DNA of 64,000 nucleotides from Mytilus galloprovincialis (lineage: Eukaryota > Mollusca > Bivalvia > Mytilida > Mytilidae): NCBI RefSeq assembly GCF_965363235.1, contig NC_134846.1, forward strand, positions 64,593,121 through 64,657,120, written 5' to 3'. Every line of letters starts with the position of its first letter. Positions within the stretch are counted from its first letter, which is position 1. The translations under genes and the position numbers were made by a program. Below are positions 13,101 through 23,059 of this stretch, piece after piece. A model generated the notes under the pieces. The model saw only the letters and a list, made by a program, of their open reading frames with translations. It made no database searches and was not told the DNA's origin.

Positions 13101-16100
13101 GCTGACTACTAGGCTGGTGGTACCCTCGGGGAATTAAAACTCCACCAGCAGTGGCATCGACCCAGTGGTTGTAAATAAACTCATCATAGATACCAGGATT
13201 AAATAAGTTTAGATACAAACATATCGTATCGGTCAATTCGTGATGTGGATTGTAAAAATTTTGTCGTTTTGAATTCAGTCGTTCTTCATAATAACTCGTT
13301 TTTTTAGGAGCACAAATGTGTATAATGCGAACGTGAACGACCAAAGCAAATTAACTGAGATACCTTAACTCCATATGCCGAAGGTAAAAGTTTCTGCTGA
13401 AAAATAGAAAGGAGACTATTGGAGAGTTTATTTTCATATATCCTAGTTTTTAATTCATCCATCTGTGTTAATAACTTGAAAAAGATCGATATCTACTTTT
13501 GTTAGTATCCAACAATAGTTACCAATAAGTTCTCCTTTTTAAATAAAAAAATATTTTGGTAGTATTTACATTTTTGTGCAAACCTTTCATTTATGTACGT
13601 TTCTTTAAATTTAAATTCAACTCATAAACCAAAATCAATCGTTCTTGATTAGCATAACATGTGTTTTTTTTTTGTTAATTACAAACTAGGTCTCTTCTGT
13701 ATACAAAAAGTATAATTACATGTTTTGATATCTAAAAACATATTTGCAAAGCTTTATAAAATTCATAATGAATTGTTTGTAAAGAAATAATTAGGGTTGT
13801 TTAACGATGCCAATGCGCGAGTAAACACGATAATTGGTACTTTCGACTGCTGGTAGGAGGAACATTTTCTCATTTCTTAGCGGCTTAGCGTTCAGTTGTC
13901 AATACTTTTATTTTTTAAGAGTTTCTAATTTCTATATTGAATTACAAAACATGGCTACTTAAATGCTTAACTTTTCATATTAGAAACTATCGAAAACGAG
14001 ATGGAGTTCAAGGAGATCCTATTTTTCAATTAATAACATTGTTTCTGGGGGAAATTCAATGCAATACTATTTTTTTCAAGAAAATAAATTGCTTAAAAAT
14101 TCTCATTTAATAAAATCTGAAATTTAAAACAATACAGTAAGACAATCTCAAACAAACTCTTCTCTCTAAGGAAATTTTACTGAATCAAGGAATTCGCATG
14201 GTGGATGATACATACGTATCATGAGATGTTTATCTTCTGAAAGAAACTGGTCTCGCTCCTTTTGGAGTTCATGGGATTTCCTCATTTTTCAGTGATTTGT
14301 CTTTTCTTAATCGGTTTACGAGATGTTAACAACGGTAAAAAATAAAAATAACTTATGTTTAAAATACTATCCATTCGTTAAATGTGTTTGAGCTTTCGAT
14401 TTTGTCATTTCCTTTTTGAATTGTCCTCGGAATGCAGGTTTTTTTGTGATTTTTTTTTATTTCTAAAAATCCCTTAGATGAAATTTACAGAACTAAAATT
14501 ATGTATGAGAAAATGCAAAGTCATTTTTTAAAGGACATGTCAGCAATAAACCGACCCACTTGGAAGATTATTTCATGGAAACACAATTGTGTTTGTTCTG
14601 AATGATATAATCAACTATATTAGAATTATTAACATGTGCTTTAATTCTACGCGATAATTAACAGACTAATTAACATCGTTACCATTTTGAAACGCTGGTT
14701 AAATAGCTTCCTTGTGTAGCAACTATCTATGGTGAAGTCAGTAATGGAAAATTTGAGCATTAAACAGATCCATTGGGGGAAATTATTATGTATATACTTT
14801 ATACATGGAATGAAATTGTGTTTGTTCTGAATAATATGATCAAGCGCACTAGAATTACAATCATGTGCTTAACTTCTACAAGAGGATTAATATACTAATA
14901 AAGCATCATTACCAATATGAAACGTTAGTTAAATACTTTCATGTAGGTAGCAACTATCGGTGATGAAATCATTATAGGGAACTGAACTCATAGAATATTT
15001 TATCAACTGGGGTAAATATTCTCCAAATGTAAGCGTTTAGATTATTGTTGCACGACATGGAAAGCTCTAAAATTGAAAAATTAAAATCATGACTTTGGAA
15101 TTAGGAACACTTTAGTGTTTAATGCCTGTCCTTCTTTATTTCAACCACGTTTGGTAAAATCTAATTTCAAATTATTTTATAGGAGCAAATTTTAAACTTC
15201 AAACGTGTATGCCTGCGAGAGAAAGTAAAATAATACTTACAAACCGTTGTCGGATGAATCGATGATACGAATATTGATGCTACGTTTGTGAAACAATTGA
15301 AAAAATAAATGCAATGGGCTGATTTATGTTGATAGTCTTGTTAATTCAGAAATTAAGGCGTTCATTTGTAATTGCGATTTCTAATGAATGGACAAAAAAG
15401 TAAGAATTATTATTGCGATATCAGGAAAAAACGCATACGGATACATGGTATATGCATTTTGATCACTGTACAGTAATACGGAAATGCAACTATTTTTGTT
15501 AAAGGACTAGTTTAGATCGACCAATAAAAAACTATTAGGCAAGGTTGCGAAGAATTGTTTTCATTCTGTGGTTATTCTAATATAAACTTTTATGATGTTG
15601 GATGTGACGGATTGGTAATTTAGTCTTAGATGCATGATTTTTTTATTAGTTGTTAGTGGCTTTGAACTAGCTGTCAGTTAACTGCGAGTACTCTTAGATC
15701 TGTACCTATTGTCGTTTTGTTGTTTTGATTTATAAGTACCCGGCCACGTCCGATTGTTTTTTTTTTTTTTTTTTGTCCATCTGATGAGTTAGGCCTTTTT
15801 CGAATGATTTTTATAGTTCGTTCTTATGTTTTACTGTTATATCGCTGTCCCAGGTTACGGGGAGGTTTGGGATCCCGCTAACATGTTTAACCCAGCCACA
15901 TTATGTATGTATGTGCCTGTCCCAAGTCAATAGCCTGTAATTCAGTGGTTGTCGTTTGTTTAAGTGTTACATATTTGTTTTTGTTCTTTTTTTGTAAATA
16001 AGTAAGGTTGTTAGTTTTCTCGTTTGAATTGTTTTACATTGTTATTTTGGGGTCTTTTATAGAGGACTATGCAATATGGGCTTTGCTCATTGTTGAAGGC

Positions 16101-17082
16101 CGTACGGTGTCCTATAGTTGTTAATTGCTGTGTCATTTTGGTCTTTTGTGCAGAGTTGTCTCATTGGAAATCATACCACAACTTCTTTTATTTTTATATT
16201 TTATGTTGTTTTTACCGTTTTAAATTCAACCATAATAGACAATAATGATAGAACATTCAGTAAAACAAAATTAAGTAGACATAGCTTTGAGGGTAATAGA
16301 GTAGATTGGATCTCCTCGAATAAAATATTATCAACCTCGGCTTCGCCTTACTTGACAATAAATCTTTGGGGTAACAATCTGCTGTATCATCCCCTCAGCT
16401 ATGTTATCAATATACACTACTATCTAAAGATTACAAATCGTAACCTTATTTTGCTTTTTAAACTTGTTATATGTGAGTGTCACTGACGAGTCTTTTGTAA
16501 ACAAAACCCACATATAACGAAAACAATTTTTATCTGGGTATCTGTAATGAGTTTATTACTATTTCAAATTTTTACGTTTTATTTCGGTTTTTTTTTTTTT
16601 TTTTCAGAAATCTTTGTCAATATGATGCAAATTTTGCGACTGTCATAAGTGGGAGATTTAGCTTGCTTTAAAACCATGTTTAATCCACATAAGAAAAATG
16701 CCTGTACCAAGTCAGGAATACGATATTATTTATCCATTTGTTTTAATTTTCTTCGGAGTTCGGTATTTTTGTGATTTACTTTTTATATACGACAGAGATT
16801 GAAGTTTAAAATTACAAAGCTAAACTGATAAAGAACAAATTTATAAAGCTTACCCTCATGGAAATCATCTTCGTGTGATATATCATGGAGATTCTGAGGC
16901 AGGATAATCCCTGCAAGGATTATATCACTAACAGATAAATTACATATAAGGATATTTGTAACATTTCTCATTTTTTTGTTCCTCCATACCACAAAAATTA
17001 CCAAGAAATTACAGACAACAGCAAATAACAGGATAAATCCTACACAGGTGATAAACAAGGCATCACTCAAGCCGATTGCCAT
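3820..17082 (-). CDS. Rhodopsin-like (class A) G protein-coupled receptor, three exons
   Basis: Exons 17082-16854, 6249-5708 and 4101-3820 join in phase (229+542+282 nt = 351 codons, 350 residues). Splice donors are GTAAGC and a consensus GTAAGT; acceptors follow TTTACAG and ATTTCAG. All seven membrane helices are visible: TM1 about 7-33, TM2 39-62 with NLSVSD (D53), TM3 81-103 starting with C81, TM4 124-143, TM5 170-205, TM6 229-257 with SWLP (W247), TM7 270-298 with NPMF. C164 in loop 2 should bond with C81. The usual DRY at the end of TM3 is ERR (105-107) and NPxxY is NPxxF. The start is the first ATG, with a stop just upstream; this leaves only about six residues before TM1, so a 5' exon could be missing. 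The TM1-TM2 style suggests a peptide receptor; the ligand is unknown. It couples to G proteins at the plasma membrane by family precedent. Confidence 0.85.
4313..4515 (+). repeat. tRNA-derived SINE candidate
   Basis: The first bases contain TGGCGGAGTGG, a good match to a pol III A box (TRGCNNAGTNG). About 75 bases downstream is GCTCGACCC, one change from a B box. The tRNA-like head is followed by an unrelated body with TGGTCTCTCCGGTTTCCCCC and AATAAAAACTGGCAGCC. It lies in intron 2 of the GPCR. The 3' end and target duplication were not resolved; the spacing is longer than in an ordinary tRNA, so this is not called as a tRNA gene. Confidence 0.5.
5354..5381. repeat. Perfect 28-bp palindrome in GPCR intron 2
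   Basis: Two 14-base halves (GAATTATTCACTTG and its exact complement) meet without a spacer. The next bases on each side do not pair. No gene function is implied; it could be a dimer-binding site or a relic of a small inverted repeat. Confidence 0.8.
5708..6249 (-). CDS. GPCR exon 2 (TM3-TM6)
   Basis: Begins after a TTTACAG acceptor and supplies GT to complete the split glycine codon, followed by PFLCKVAFAFPI. Holds TM3 to TM6, the ERR variant of the DRY motif, the ECL2 cysteine and the SWLPYF stretch of TM6. Ends with ...LIIA at a GTAAGT donor, phase 0. The third intracellular loop is short and basic (KKKMKIIK). No second copy of this exon is found in the duplicated segment B. Confidence 0.87.
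6305..6410. repeat. Short tandem repeat, about 34-bp unit, three copies
   Basis: The words TTTCGTTAATTCAATGCTAC and ATTAAATACAC recur three times in a row with few changes, starting about 55 bases upstream of GPCR exon 2, in intron 1. A single diverged relative occurs at 8935-8965. Confidence 0.75.
6545..8250 (+). pseudogene. Penelope-like reverse transcriptase, disrupted
   Basis: The first part (6700-7215) reads KKFVFVPADKAANN and WLPKLHKTPYKYRFISS in one frame, interrupted by TGA at 6804 and 7119. A base lost in the T-run at 7214-7217 shifts the frame; the rest (about 7218-8248) is open. There the RT motifs are GIPSGTNCAPLIADLF, FRYLDDIL (the catalytic YLDD) and CPFLDLDI, then a thumb-like segment with FLDGDVPLSPSYGVYISQ. 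The frame ends at 8248 with no GIY-YIG endonuclease after the thumb, unlike canonical Penelope. Related pieces lie at 42650-43220 (+) and 51710-51930 (-). The element is inside GPCR intron 1 in antisense, is 5' truncated and cannot make a full protein. The subfamily assignment is tentative. Confidence 0.75.
8251..8890 (+). repeat. 3' tail region of the retroelement / repeat family R1
   Basis: Directly follows the RT stop. Shares ordered words with R1 copies at 15590-16195 and 43340-43940: a GTTAACTGC.AGTA segment, GGGGAGGGTTGAGATC, ACATGTTTAACCCC, GCGCCTGTCCCAAGTCAGGAG and a terminal segment of type GTTGTCTCTTTGGCAC. No reading frame. Because the RT at 42650 is also followed by this family, R1 may be the mobilised 3' end of that element. 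Confidence 0.6.
9340..9900 (+). repeat. Dispersed repeat family R3
   Basis: Contains GGCAACAGTAGTATACCGCT, a CATAAATC..TGGACA segment, GGTAACAAACTAAAACCGAGG and repeated ACACACAGAAAC words. The same series is found at 49345-49430, and on the opposite strand at 36870-37140 and 50275-50560. Several small open frames on the minus strand arise only because the repeat is low in stop codons there. Confidence 0.65.
9951..10434. repeat. Local tandem duplication, about 240 bp, two copies
   Basis: 9951-10198 and 10199-10434 are near-identical. Both start at CCCAGATATAAAAGATCG and run through GCACTGAAGATCAAAAGTTG, CCAAATACGGCATTG, ATGCCCGGGATAAG and end AACTAAACCCGAAT. The second copy has several small deletions. 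Part of the unit (the AAATACGGC text) belongs to the R2 family. Confidence 0.85.
10435..12755. other. Intron 1 of the GPCR, no gene seen
   Basis: AT-rich sequence with small open frames that have no recognisable domain. No splice-bounded exon with GPCR-like content was seen. Nothing here was matched to the other repeats in the window. Confidence 0.5.
12760..13200. repeat. R2 repeat fragments, opposite orientations
   Basis: 12760-12890 carries the R2 tail in reverse (AACTTTTTGGAATTTTGGGT, ACGTCACTGATGAGTCTT); 12890-13200 carries R2 in forward orientation (CACCAGCAGTGGCATCGACC). Two copies meeting head to head, or one copy with an internal inversion. The small open frame overlapping on the minus strand is not a gene. 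Confidence 0.6.
13190..15240. repeat. Segmental duplication, copy A, middle block
   Basis: Aligns with 37620-40150 in the same orientation: shared anchors are CAGTCGTTCTTC/TATTATAAC, ATCCATCTGTGT, GTATCCAACAATAGTTA, AATCAATCGTTCTTG, ACAAACTAGGTCT and a long block of ACAATTGTGTTTGTTCTGA. Copy B is longer because of an R1 insertion at 38255-38555. Confidence 0.8.
14530..14985. repeat. Internal tandem duplication, about 225 bp, two copies
   Basis: 14545-14765 and 14766-14985 share TTGTGTTTGTTCTGAAT, ACATGTGCTTAA-type text, a TACCA..TGAAACG segment, GTTAAATA and a GTAGCAACTATC segment. The same pair of units is present in copy B (39470-39920), so this small duplication came before the large one. 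Confidence 0.75.
15590..16195 (+). repeat. Dispersed repeat R1
   Basis: Nearly complete copy: GATGTTGGATGTG, TTATTAGTTGTTAGTGGCTT, AAGTACCCGGCCACGTCC, a 17-base T run, CATCTGATGAGTTA, GGTTACGGGGAGGTTTGGGA, ATGTTTAACCCAGCCACATT, and a terminal GTCTCATTGGAAATCATACC. Closest relative is 43340-43940. No open frame of note. Confidence 0.75.
16250..16420 (+). repeat. Short repeat shared with 41950-42130
   Basis: The series CCTCGGCTTCGCCTTAC, GGGGTAACAATCTGCT and CCTCAGCTATGTTAT recurs in the same order at 42040-42120. The overlapping open frame at 16118-16486 reads through two different repeats and is not a gene. Confidence 0.55.
16854..17082 (-). CDS. GPCR exon 1 (TM1-TM2)
   Basis: Encodes residues 1-76 and the first base of codon 77, ending after HDISHEDDFHEG with a GTAAGC donor. 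ATG is at 17082-17080; an in-frame TAG lies three codons upstream. A TATAAAAA word begins 44 bases before the ATG, at a distance that could place transcription start only a few bases before the start codon. This exon has a nearly identical partner at 44409-44637 with the same length and a working donor. Confidence 0.85.
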
Positions 17083-17099
17083 TCTGATCAACTAACTCT

Positions 17100-19190
17100 A
17101 ATTGAATATGTCGTTTGATTTTTATACACACCTGGGAGCTTAAAATCAATTAAACGTCTTAATCTCCTGCGTTTTTAACATCGCTAATGAGTCTTATATA
17201 AATACGTAAAAGTGGAAAATATCGAAAAGTATAAAAAAATTCTTGAAATCAAGAATTTATTTTTTCATTTCCTACATGAGTTCAAAGTTCGATAATGATC
17301 AATACCAGATCATTTTATAACAAATCATAGAAAAAATTCAACTTTGTAAATCTTTAGATACTTTAAAAAGTTAAACTTGCACAAGTGTTTCAAAATGAAA
17401 AAAATCGCAGAAAATTAACAAATCATGTCAATTCTCGTAAATTTACTCTCCACTACATAGGTGATGTTCTCTCAATAAATAGTTCAAAATTTGGTGACCA
17501 GATTGAACGCATCTGTCCGATCGAAATTGAGATAAAGGATACAACATATAGAAGATAGAGTTAAGTCCGGCTCATATCTGGACTTAAATCTAGAAATTGT
17601 CAATGAGGGTCGGTTTAAAAACAAAACTTTACGAGAAAAGAGCATCCCAATTGTGAATCTTCTATTCTATAAAGCAATATTCCAACATTGCCTACATGCA
17701 GGGTATTTATTTCCAAGTTGATTTGATATTCCAATACCGTCCCCTTTTCCCCGGAATGTGATCTACCGTATTAGACTTATTGTTGGGTCTGTATTTACAC
17801 CGACGATTTTTCATAGTGAGCGTAAATCTTATTTATTGTTGATTTTTTCCTCATAATTCTGTAAGACCAGTTATTTTGTTACAGCCCATCCCTGTTAATA
17901 AAGTCCATATAGTGTAGTGGACAAGGATCACTAATGGCACACTAGGGCATAAAAATTCAACTTGATAATAAAACACAAAAAAAGTCACAATTTTGGTTCA
18001 TAAAGTGGTCTATTTCAAAAGCCTTAATGCTAAATAAATCAGTTGTTTTCGTACATGTACACTACATTCTCCCAAAGTTAACCCTTTTTGGAAAAAAAAT
18101 CAAAATATGATGATTTTTTTTTGTAATTTTCAGGCGTAAAAGCTTTAGGAACTTTAGCCTCCAACTACGATTGAAAATGTTTTGCAACCAAAAGATTCAA
18201 TTTTTTTTATCATGGATGGCGACAAATAATAATTTGCTAAAACCAATGAAAATTATGAAAAAAGTACCAAAAATGACGTTAGAAATCTTATTTTGTTTAT
18301 TTAAGGGATCATAGCTTCATAAACTTTAAAGGAAGGTACCAACAATGTATTTTTGTCTTAATAGTATAATCACAAGTATTTCTATGTCAGATGTGTAGTA
18401 TTTTAATCTAATTTTAAAAAAAATCACAATGCTACGACCAATTCTAGTCTTTCGTGAATATCCTCCTTTGAACTAATGGGACGTATCAACAGAGATATGC
18501 ATACTTCATTCGATGGGTCAGAGGCTGTATTGCTTTTATAAATGAGAATTTGTCAATTGAAACGTGGAAATTGTTCGACTTCATTCAAATAATTACTCAA
18601 ATATTAAAAAACTTTATGAAATATAGGTAACAAATGGATATAGTTTGTTGAGTCCATTACAGCGACAGATTTGAGAAACTTTAATTCTAAGAAGAGAAAC
18701 TATCATGGTAAATGGAGGGACTGGCGTGTTTGTAATTATTTAAGAAAAAGAAATATATACATACGAATTATATACATCTAAATCGATAATATTTACAATG
18801 ACATCAATTATATTTATATAACTTACGAAATTTCTTCAGTGCTATATCTTTGGCTGAATTGTCTTATCACAATTGTAATAAAGGTTGAATAATGCATAAT
18901 GCGGTTAATCTATCGGTGCAACCAGTGTTTTGGAGGATTGTCACCAATATGTTCATTTGTAATTTGATCGAATATTTCATCTATTTTTATATATAAAACG
19001 ATCATGCATTTTATCATTATATATCATTCGAATATATCAACTTTAATGACGAAATTTATACTGTAAAAAAACCAATACATGCAGATTCCAATCCTTTAGT
19101 AGTGTATCAATATAACTAATCGCTTTGGATTCATCTTGTTTGATTAAGATGCATACATACCCAGTCAAATTTGTAATAATTATGATTGTT
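17100..19190. other. Upstream region of the GPCR gene; no gene seen
   Basis: Runs from the GPCR start codon to the minisatellite. The parts 17100-17220 and 18330-19190 align with 44650-44790 and 45190-47585 of copy B. 17230-18300 has no partner seen in B and no recognisable coding content. Copy B has its own insertion in the gap, at about 44884-45185. Confidence 0.6.
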
Positions 19191-19192
19191 GT

Positions 19193-22100
19193 ACCGCTAC
19201 AAATACTCTTAACAAATGTGGAGAATCGGCTGTGTTATGATTATGATGTATTGTACCATAACCAATACTCTTAACAAAAGGGGGGAGATTTGGCTGTGTT
19301 ATGATTATGATGTGTTGTACCATAACCAATACTCTTACTAAAAAGGGGAGATTCGGCTGTGTTATGATTATGATGTGTTGTACCATAACCAATACTCTTA
19401 AAAAAAGGGGGATATTCAGATGTGTTATGATTATGATGTATTGTACCATAACCAATACTCTTAATAAAAGGAGGAGATTCGGCTGTGTTATAATTATGAT
19501 GAATTGTACCATAACCAATATTCTTAACAAAAGGGGGATATTCAGATGTGTTATAATTATGATGTATTGTACCATAACCAATACTCTTAATAAAAGGAGG
19601 AGATTCGGCTGTGTTATAATTATGATGAATTGTACCATAACCAATACTCTTTACAAAAGGGAGAGATTCGGCTGTGTTATGATTATCATGTGTTGTACCA
19701 TAACCAATACTTTTAACAAAAAAGGGAAATTCGGTTGTGTTATGATTATGATGTATTATACCATAACCAATACTCTTAACAAAAGGAAGAAATTCGGCTG
19801 TGTAATGATTATGATGTATTGTACCATAACCAGTATTCTTAACAAAAGGGGAGAGATTTGGCTGTGTTATGGTTATGATGTGTTGTACCATAACCAATAC
19901 TCTTAACAAAAGGGAGTGATTTGGCTGTGTTATGATTATGATGTATTGTACCATAACCAATACTCTTAACAAAAGGGGGAGATTCGGTTGTGTTATGATT
20001 ATGATGTGCTGTACAATAACCAATACTCTTAATAAAAGGAAGAGATACAGATGTGTTATGATTATTATGTGTTGTACCATAACCAATACTCTCAACAAAA
20101 GGAAGAGATTCAGATGTGTTATGATTATGATGTGTTGTACCATAACCAATACTCTTAACAAAAGGGGGAGATTCGGTTGTGTTATTATTATAATGTGTTG
20201 TACCATAACCAATACTCTTAATAAAAGGAGGAGATTCGGGTGTGTTATAATTATGATGAATTGTACCATAACCAATCCTCTTTACAAAAGGGAGACATTC
20301 GGCTGTGTTATGATTATCATGTGTTGTACCATAACCAATACTCTTAATAAAAAGGAGAGATTCGGCTGTGTTATGATTTTGATGTGTTGTACCATAACCA
20401 ATACTCTTAATAAAAGAGACAGATTAGGCTGTGTTATGATTATGATGAGTTGTACCATAACCAATACTCTTAACAAAAGGGGGAGATTTGGCTGTGTTAT
20501 GATTATGATGAATTGTATAATAACCAATACTCATGACAAAAGGGGGAGATTTGGCTGTGTTATGATTATGATGTATTGTACCATAACCAATACTCTTAAC
20601 AAAAGGGGGAGATTTGGCTGTGTTATGATAATGATGTATTGTATAATAACCAATACTCTTAACAAAAAGGAGATATTCGGCTGTGTTATGATTATAATGA
20701 GTTGTACCATAACCAATACTCTTAATAAAAGGGGGATATTCGGCTGTGTTATGATTATGATAAGTTGTACCATAACCAATACTCTTAATAAAAGGGGGAG
20801 ATTCGTCTGTGTTTTGATTATGATGTATTGTACCATAACCAATACTCTTAATAAAAGGGAGAGATTTAGCTCTGTTATGATTATGATGTGTTGTACCATA
20901 ATCAATACTTTTAATAAAAGGGAGAGATTCGGCTGTGTTATGATTATGATGTGTTGTGCCATAACCAATAGTCTTAACAAAAGGGGGAGACTCGGCTGTG
21001 TTATGATCATCATGTGTTTTATCATAACCAATGCTCTTAACAAAAGTAGGAAATTCGGCTGTGTTATGATTATGATGTGTTGTACCATAACCAATATTCT
21101 TAATAAAAGGGGGAGATTCCGCTGTGTCATGATCATTATTAGTTGTACCATAACCAATACTCTTAACAAAAGGGAGAGATTCGGCTGTTTTATGATTATG
21201 ATGTGTTGTACCATAACCAATACTCCTAACAAAAGGGGGAGATTCGGCTGTGTTATGATCATTATATGTTGTACCATTACCAATAGTCTTAACAAAAGGA
21301 GAAGATTCGGCTGTGCTATGACTATTATGTGTTGTACCATAACCCATACTCTTATTAAAAGGGAGAGATTCGGCTGTGTTATGATTATGTTGTGTTGTAC
21401 CATAACCAATACTCTTAACAAAAGGGGGAGATTCGGCTGTGTTATGATTATTATGTGTTGTACCATAACCAATACTCTTAATAAAAGGGAGAGATTCGGC
21501 TGCGTTATGATGATGATCTGTTGTACCATAACCAATACTCTTAACAAAAGGGAGAGATTCGGATGTCTTATGATTATGATGTGTTGTACCATAATCAATA
21601 TTTCTAACAGAAGGGGGAGATTCGGCTGTGTTATGATCATTATGTGTTGTACCATAACCAATACTCTTAATAAAAGAAGGAGATTTGGCTGTGTTATTAT
21701 TATGATGAATTGTACAATAACCAATACTCTTAACAAAAGGGAGAGATTCGGCTGTGTTATGATTATGATGAGTTGTACCATAACCAATACTCTTAATAAA
21801 AGGGGGAGATTCGTCTGTGTTATGATTATAATGTGTTGTACCATAACCAATACTCTTAACAAAAGGAGGAGATTCGGCTGTGTTATGATCATTATGTGTT
21901 GTACCATAACCAATAATCTTAACAAAAGGAAGAGATTCGGCTGTGTTATGATTATGATGTATTGTACCATAACCAATACTCTTACTAAAAGGGAGAGATT
22001 AGGCTGAGTTATGATTATGATGTGTTGTACCATAACCAATACTCTTAACAAAAGGGGGAGATTCGGCTGTGTTATGATCATTATGTGTTGTACCATAACC

Positions 22101-22535
22101 AATACTCTTAACAAAAGGAGAAGTTTCGGCTGTGTTATGATTATTATGTGTTGTATCATAACCAATACTCTTAATAAAAGGGAGAAATTCGGCTGTGTTA
22201 TGATTATGATGTGTTGTACCATAACCAATACTCCTAACAAAAGGGGGAGATTCGGCTGTGTTATGATCATTATGTGTTGTACCATAATCAATACTCTTAA
22301 CAAAAGGAGAAGATTCGGCTGTGTTATGATTATGATGTGTTGTACCATAACCAATACTCTTAACAAAAGGAGGAGATTTGGCTGTGCTATGATTATGATG
22401 TATTGTAACATAACCAATACTCTTAACAAAAGGGAGAGATTCGGCTGTGATATGATTATGATGTGTTGTACCATAACCAATACTCTTAACAAAAAGGGGA
22501 GATTCAGATGTGTTATGATTATGATGTAGTGTGCT
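19193..22535. repeat. Minisatellite, 63-bp unit, about 53 copies
   Basis: A continuous array of a 63-base unit: GCTGTGTTATGATTATGATG, then TGTTGTACCATAACCAATAC, then TCTTAACAAAAGGGGGAGATTCG. Units differ from each other by several substitutions; a 126-base double unit repeats exactly in order at 19430 and 19556, and a variant carrying GATCATTATGTG recurs every three to four units after 21600, hinting at higher-order structure. Each unit has a small inverted repeat (GTTATG ... CATAAC). Because 63 is a multiple of three and the unit lacks stops in several frames, open frames of up to 691 codons exist on both strands; I read them as by-products, not genes. Confidence 0.95.
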
Positions 22536-23059
22536 AGTACAACTACTCTTTCAAAGAGGTGGTTAACTGTTTTGTGTAATCTTGAGTAGCTGTATAGCTT
22601 GACATTAACTCCTCGGTTCCCAATGCGCGATCAAACATTGTGCTTCGAAGGGAGAATTTTCGACCATGGAAATGTTAACTCGGAAATGAAACGTGAATTT
22701 ACAGTTTCTGCGAGAAAAGAAACAAAAAAGAGGTACAGACAAGTTATTGTAAATTGGAAATAAATAATAGCGAGAAGATAGGTCAATAAAATCACTTAAA
22801 ACACCTGCCACGCAAGGCACAGTCAAACAGAAGTAACCGACGGTTTGTGTAATGTTTACAGATCTTTACATTTCTGAAATATTCCAGATCACATGAAAAT
22901 AAATAGTGACGTGTTCATTATTGTCCAAAATATGTTTATAAAATTACGGGCAGTGATCTCCTGTCTGAGAAGAAATTAGAAATCAACTTCTTACAACTTA
23001 ATATTATTCTTCAAGTATATCCTTCATCAAGGCCCCGATTCAACACACAAACACGTGTA
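22536..23059. other. Junction between duplicated segments A and B
   Basis: 22536-22600 is the last part of copy A that aligns with copy B (matching 48200-48225 and 48425-48480, anchor GGTTAACTGTTTT). 22600-23060 is not matched elsewhere in the window, so the A/B breakpoint should lie here. No gene seen. Confidence 0.5.

Noticed and set aside
19180..22529. Very long open frames (up to 691 and 653 codons) on both strands over the minisatellite
   Set aside because: They follow from a stop-free 63-bp unit (21 codons) and occur in several frames at once; no start context, splice or domain evidence supports translation.
19193..22535. CRISPR-like array
   Set aside because: Units are contiguous 63-bp repeats with no unique spacers, in eukaryotic-type DNA.
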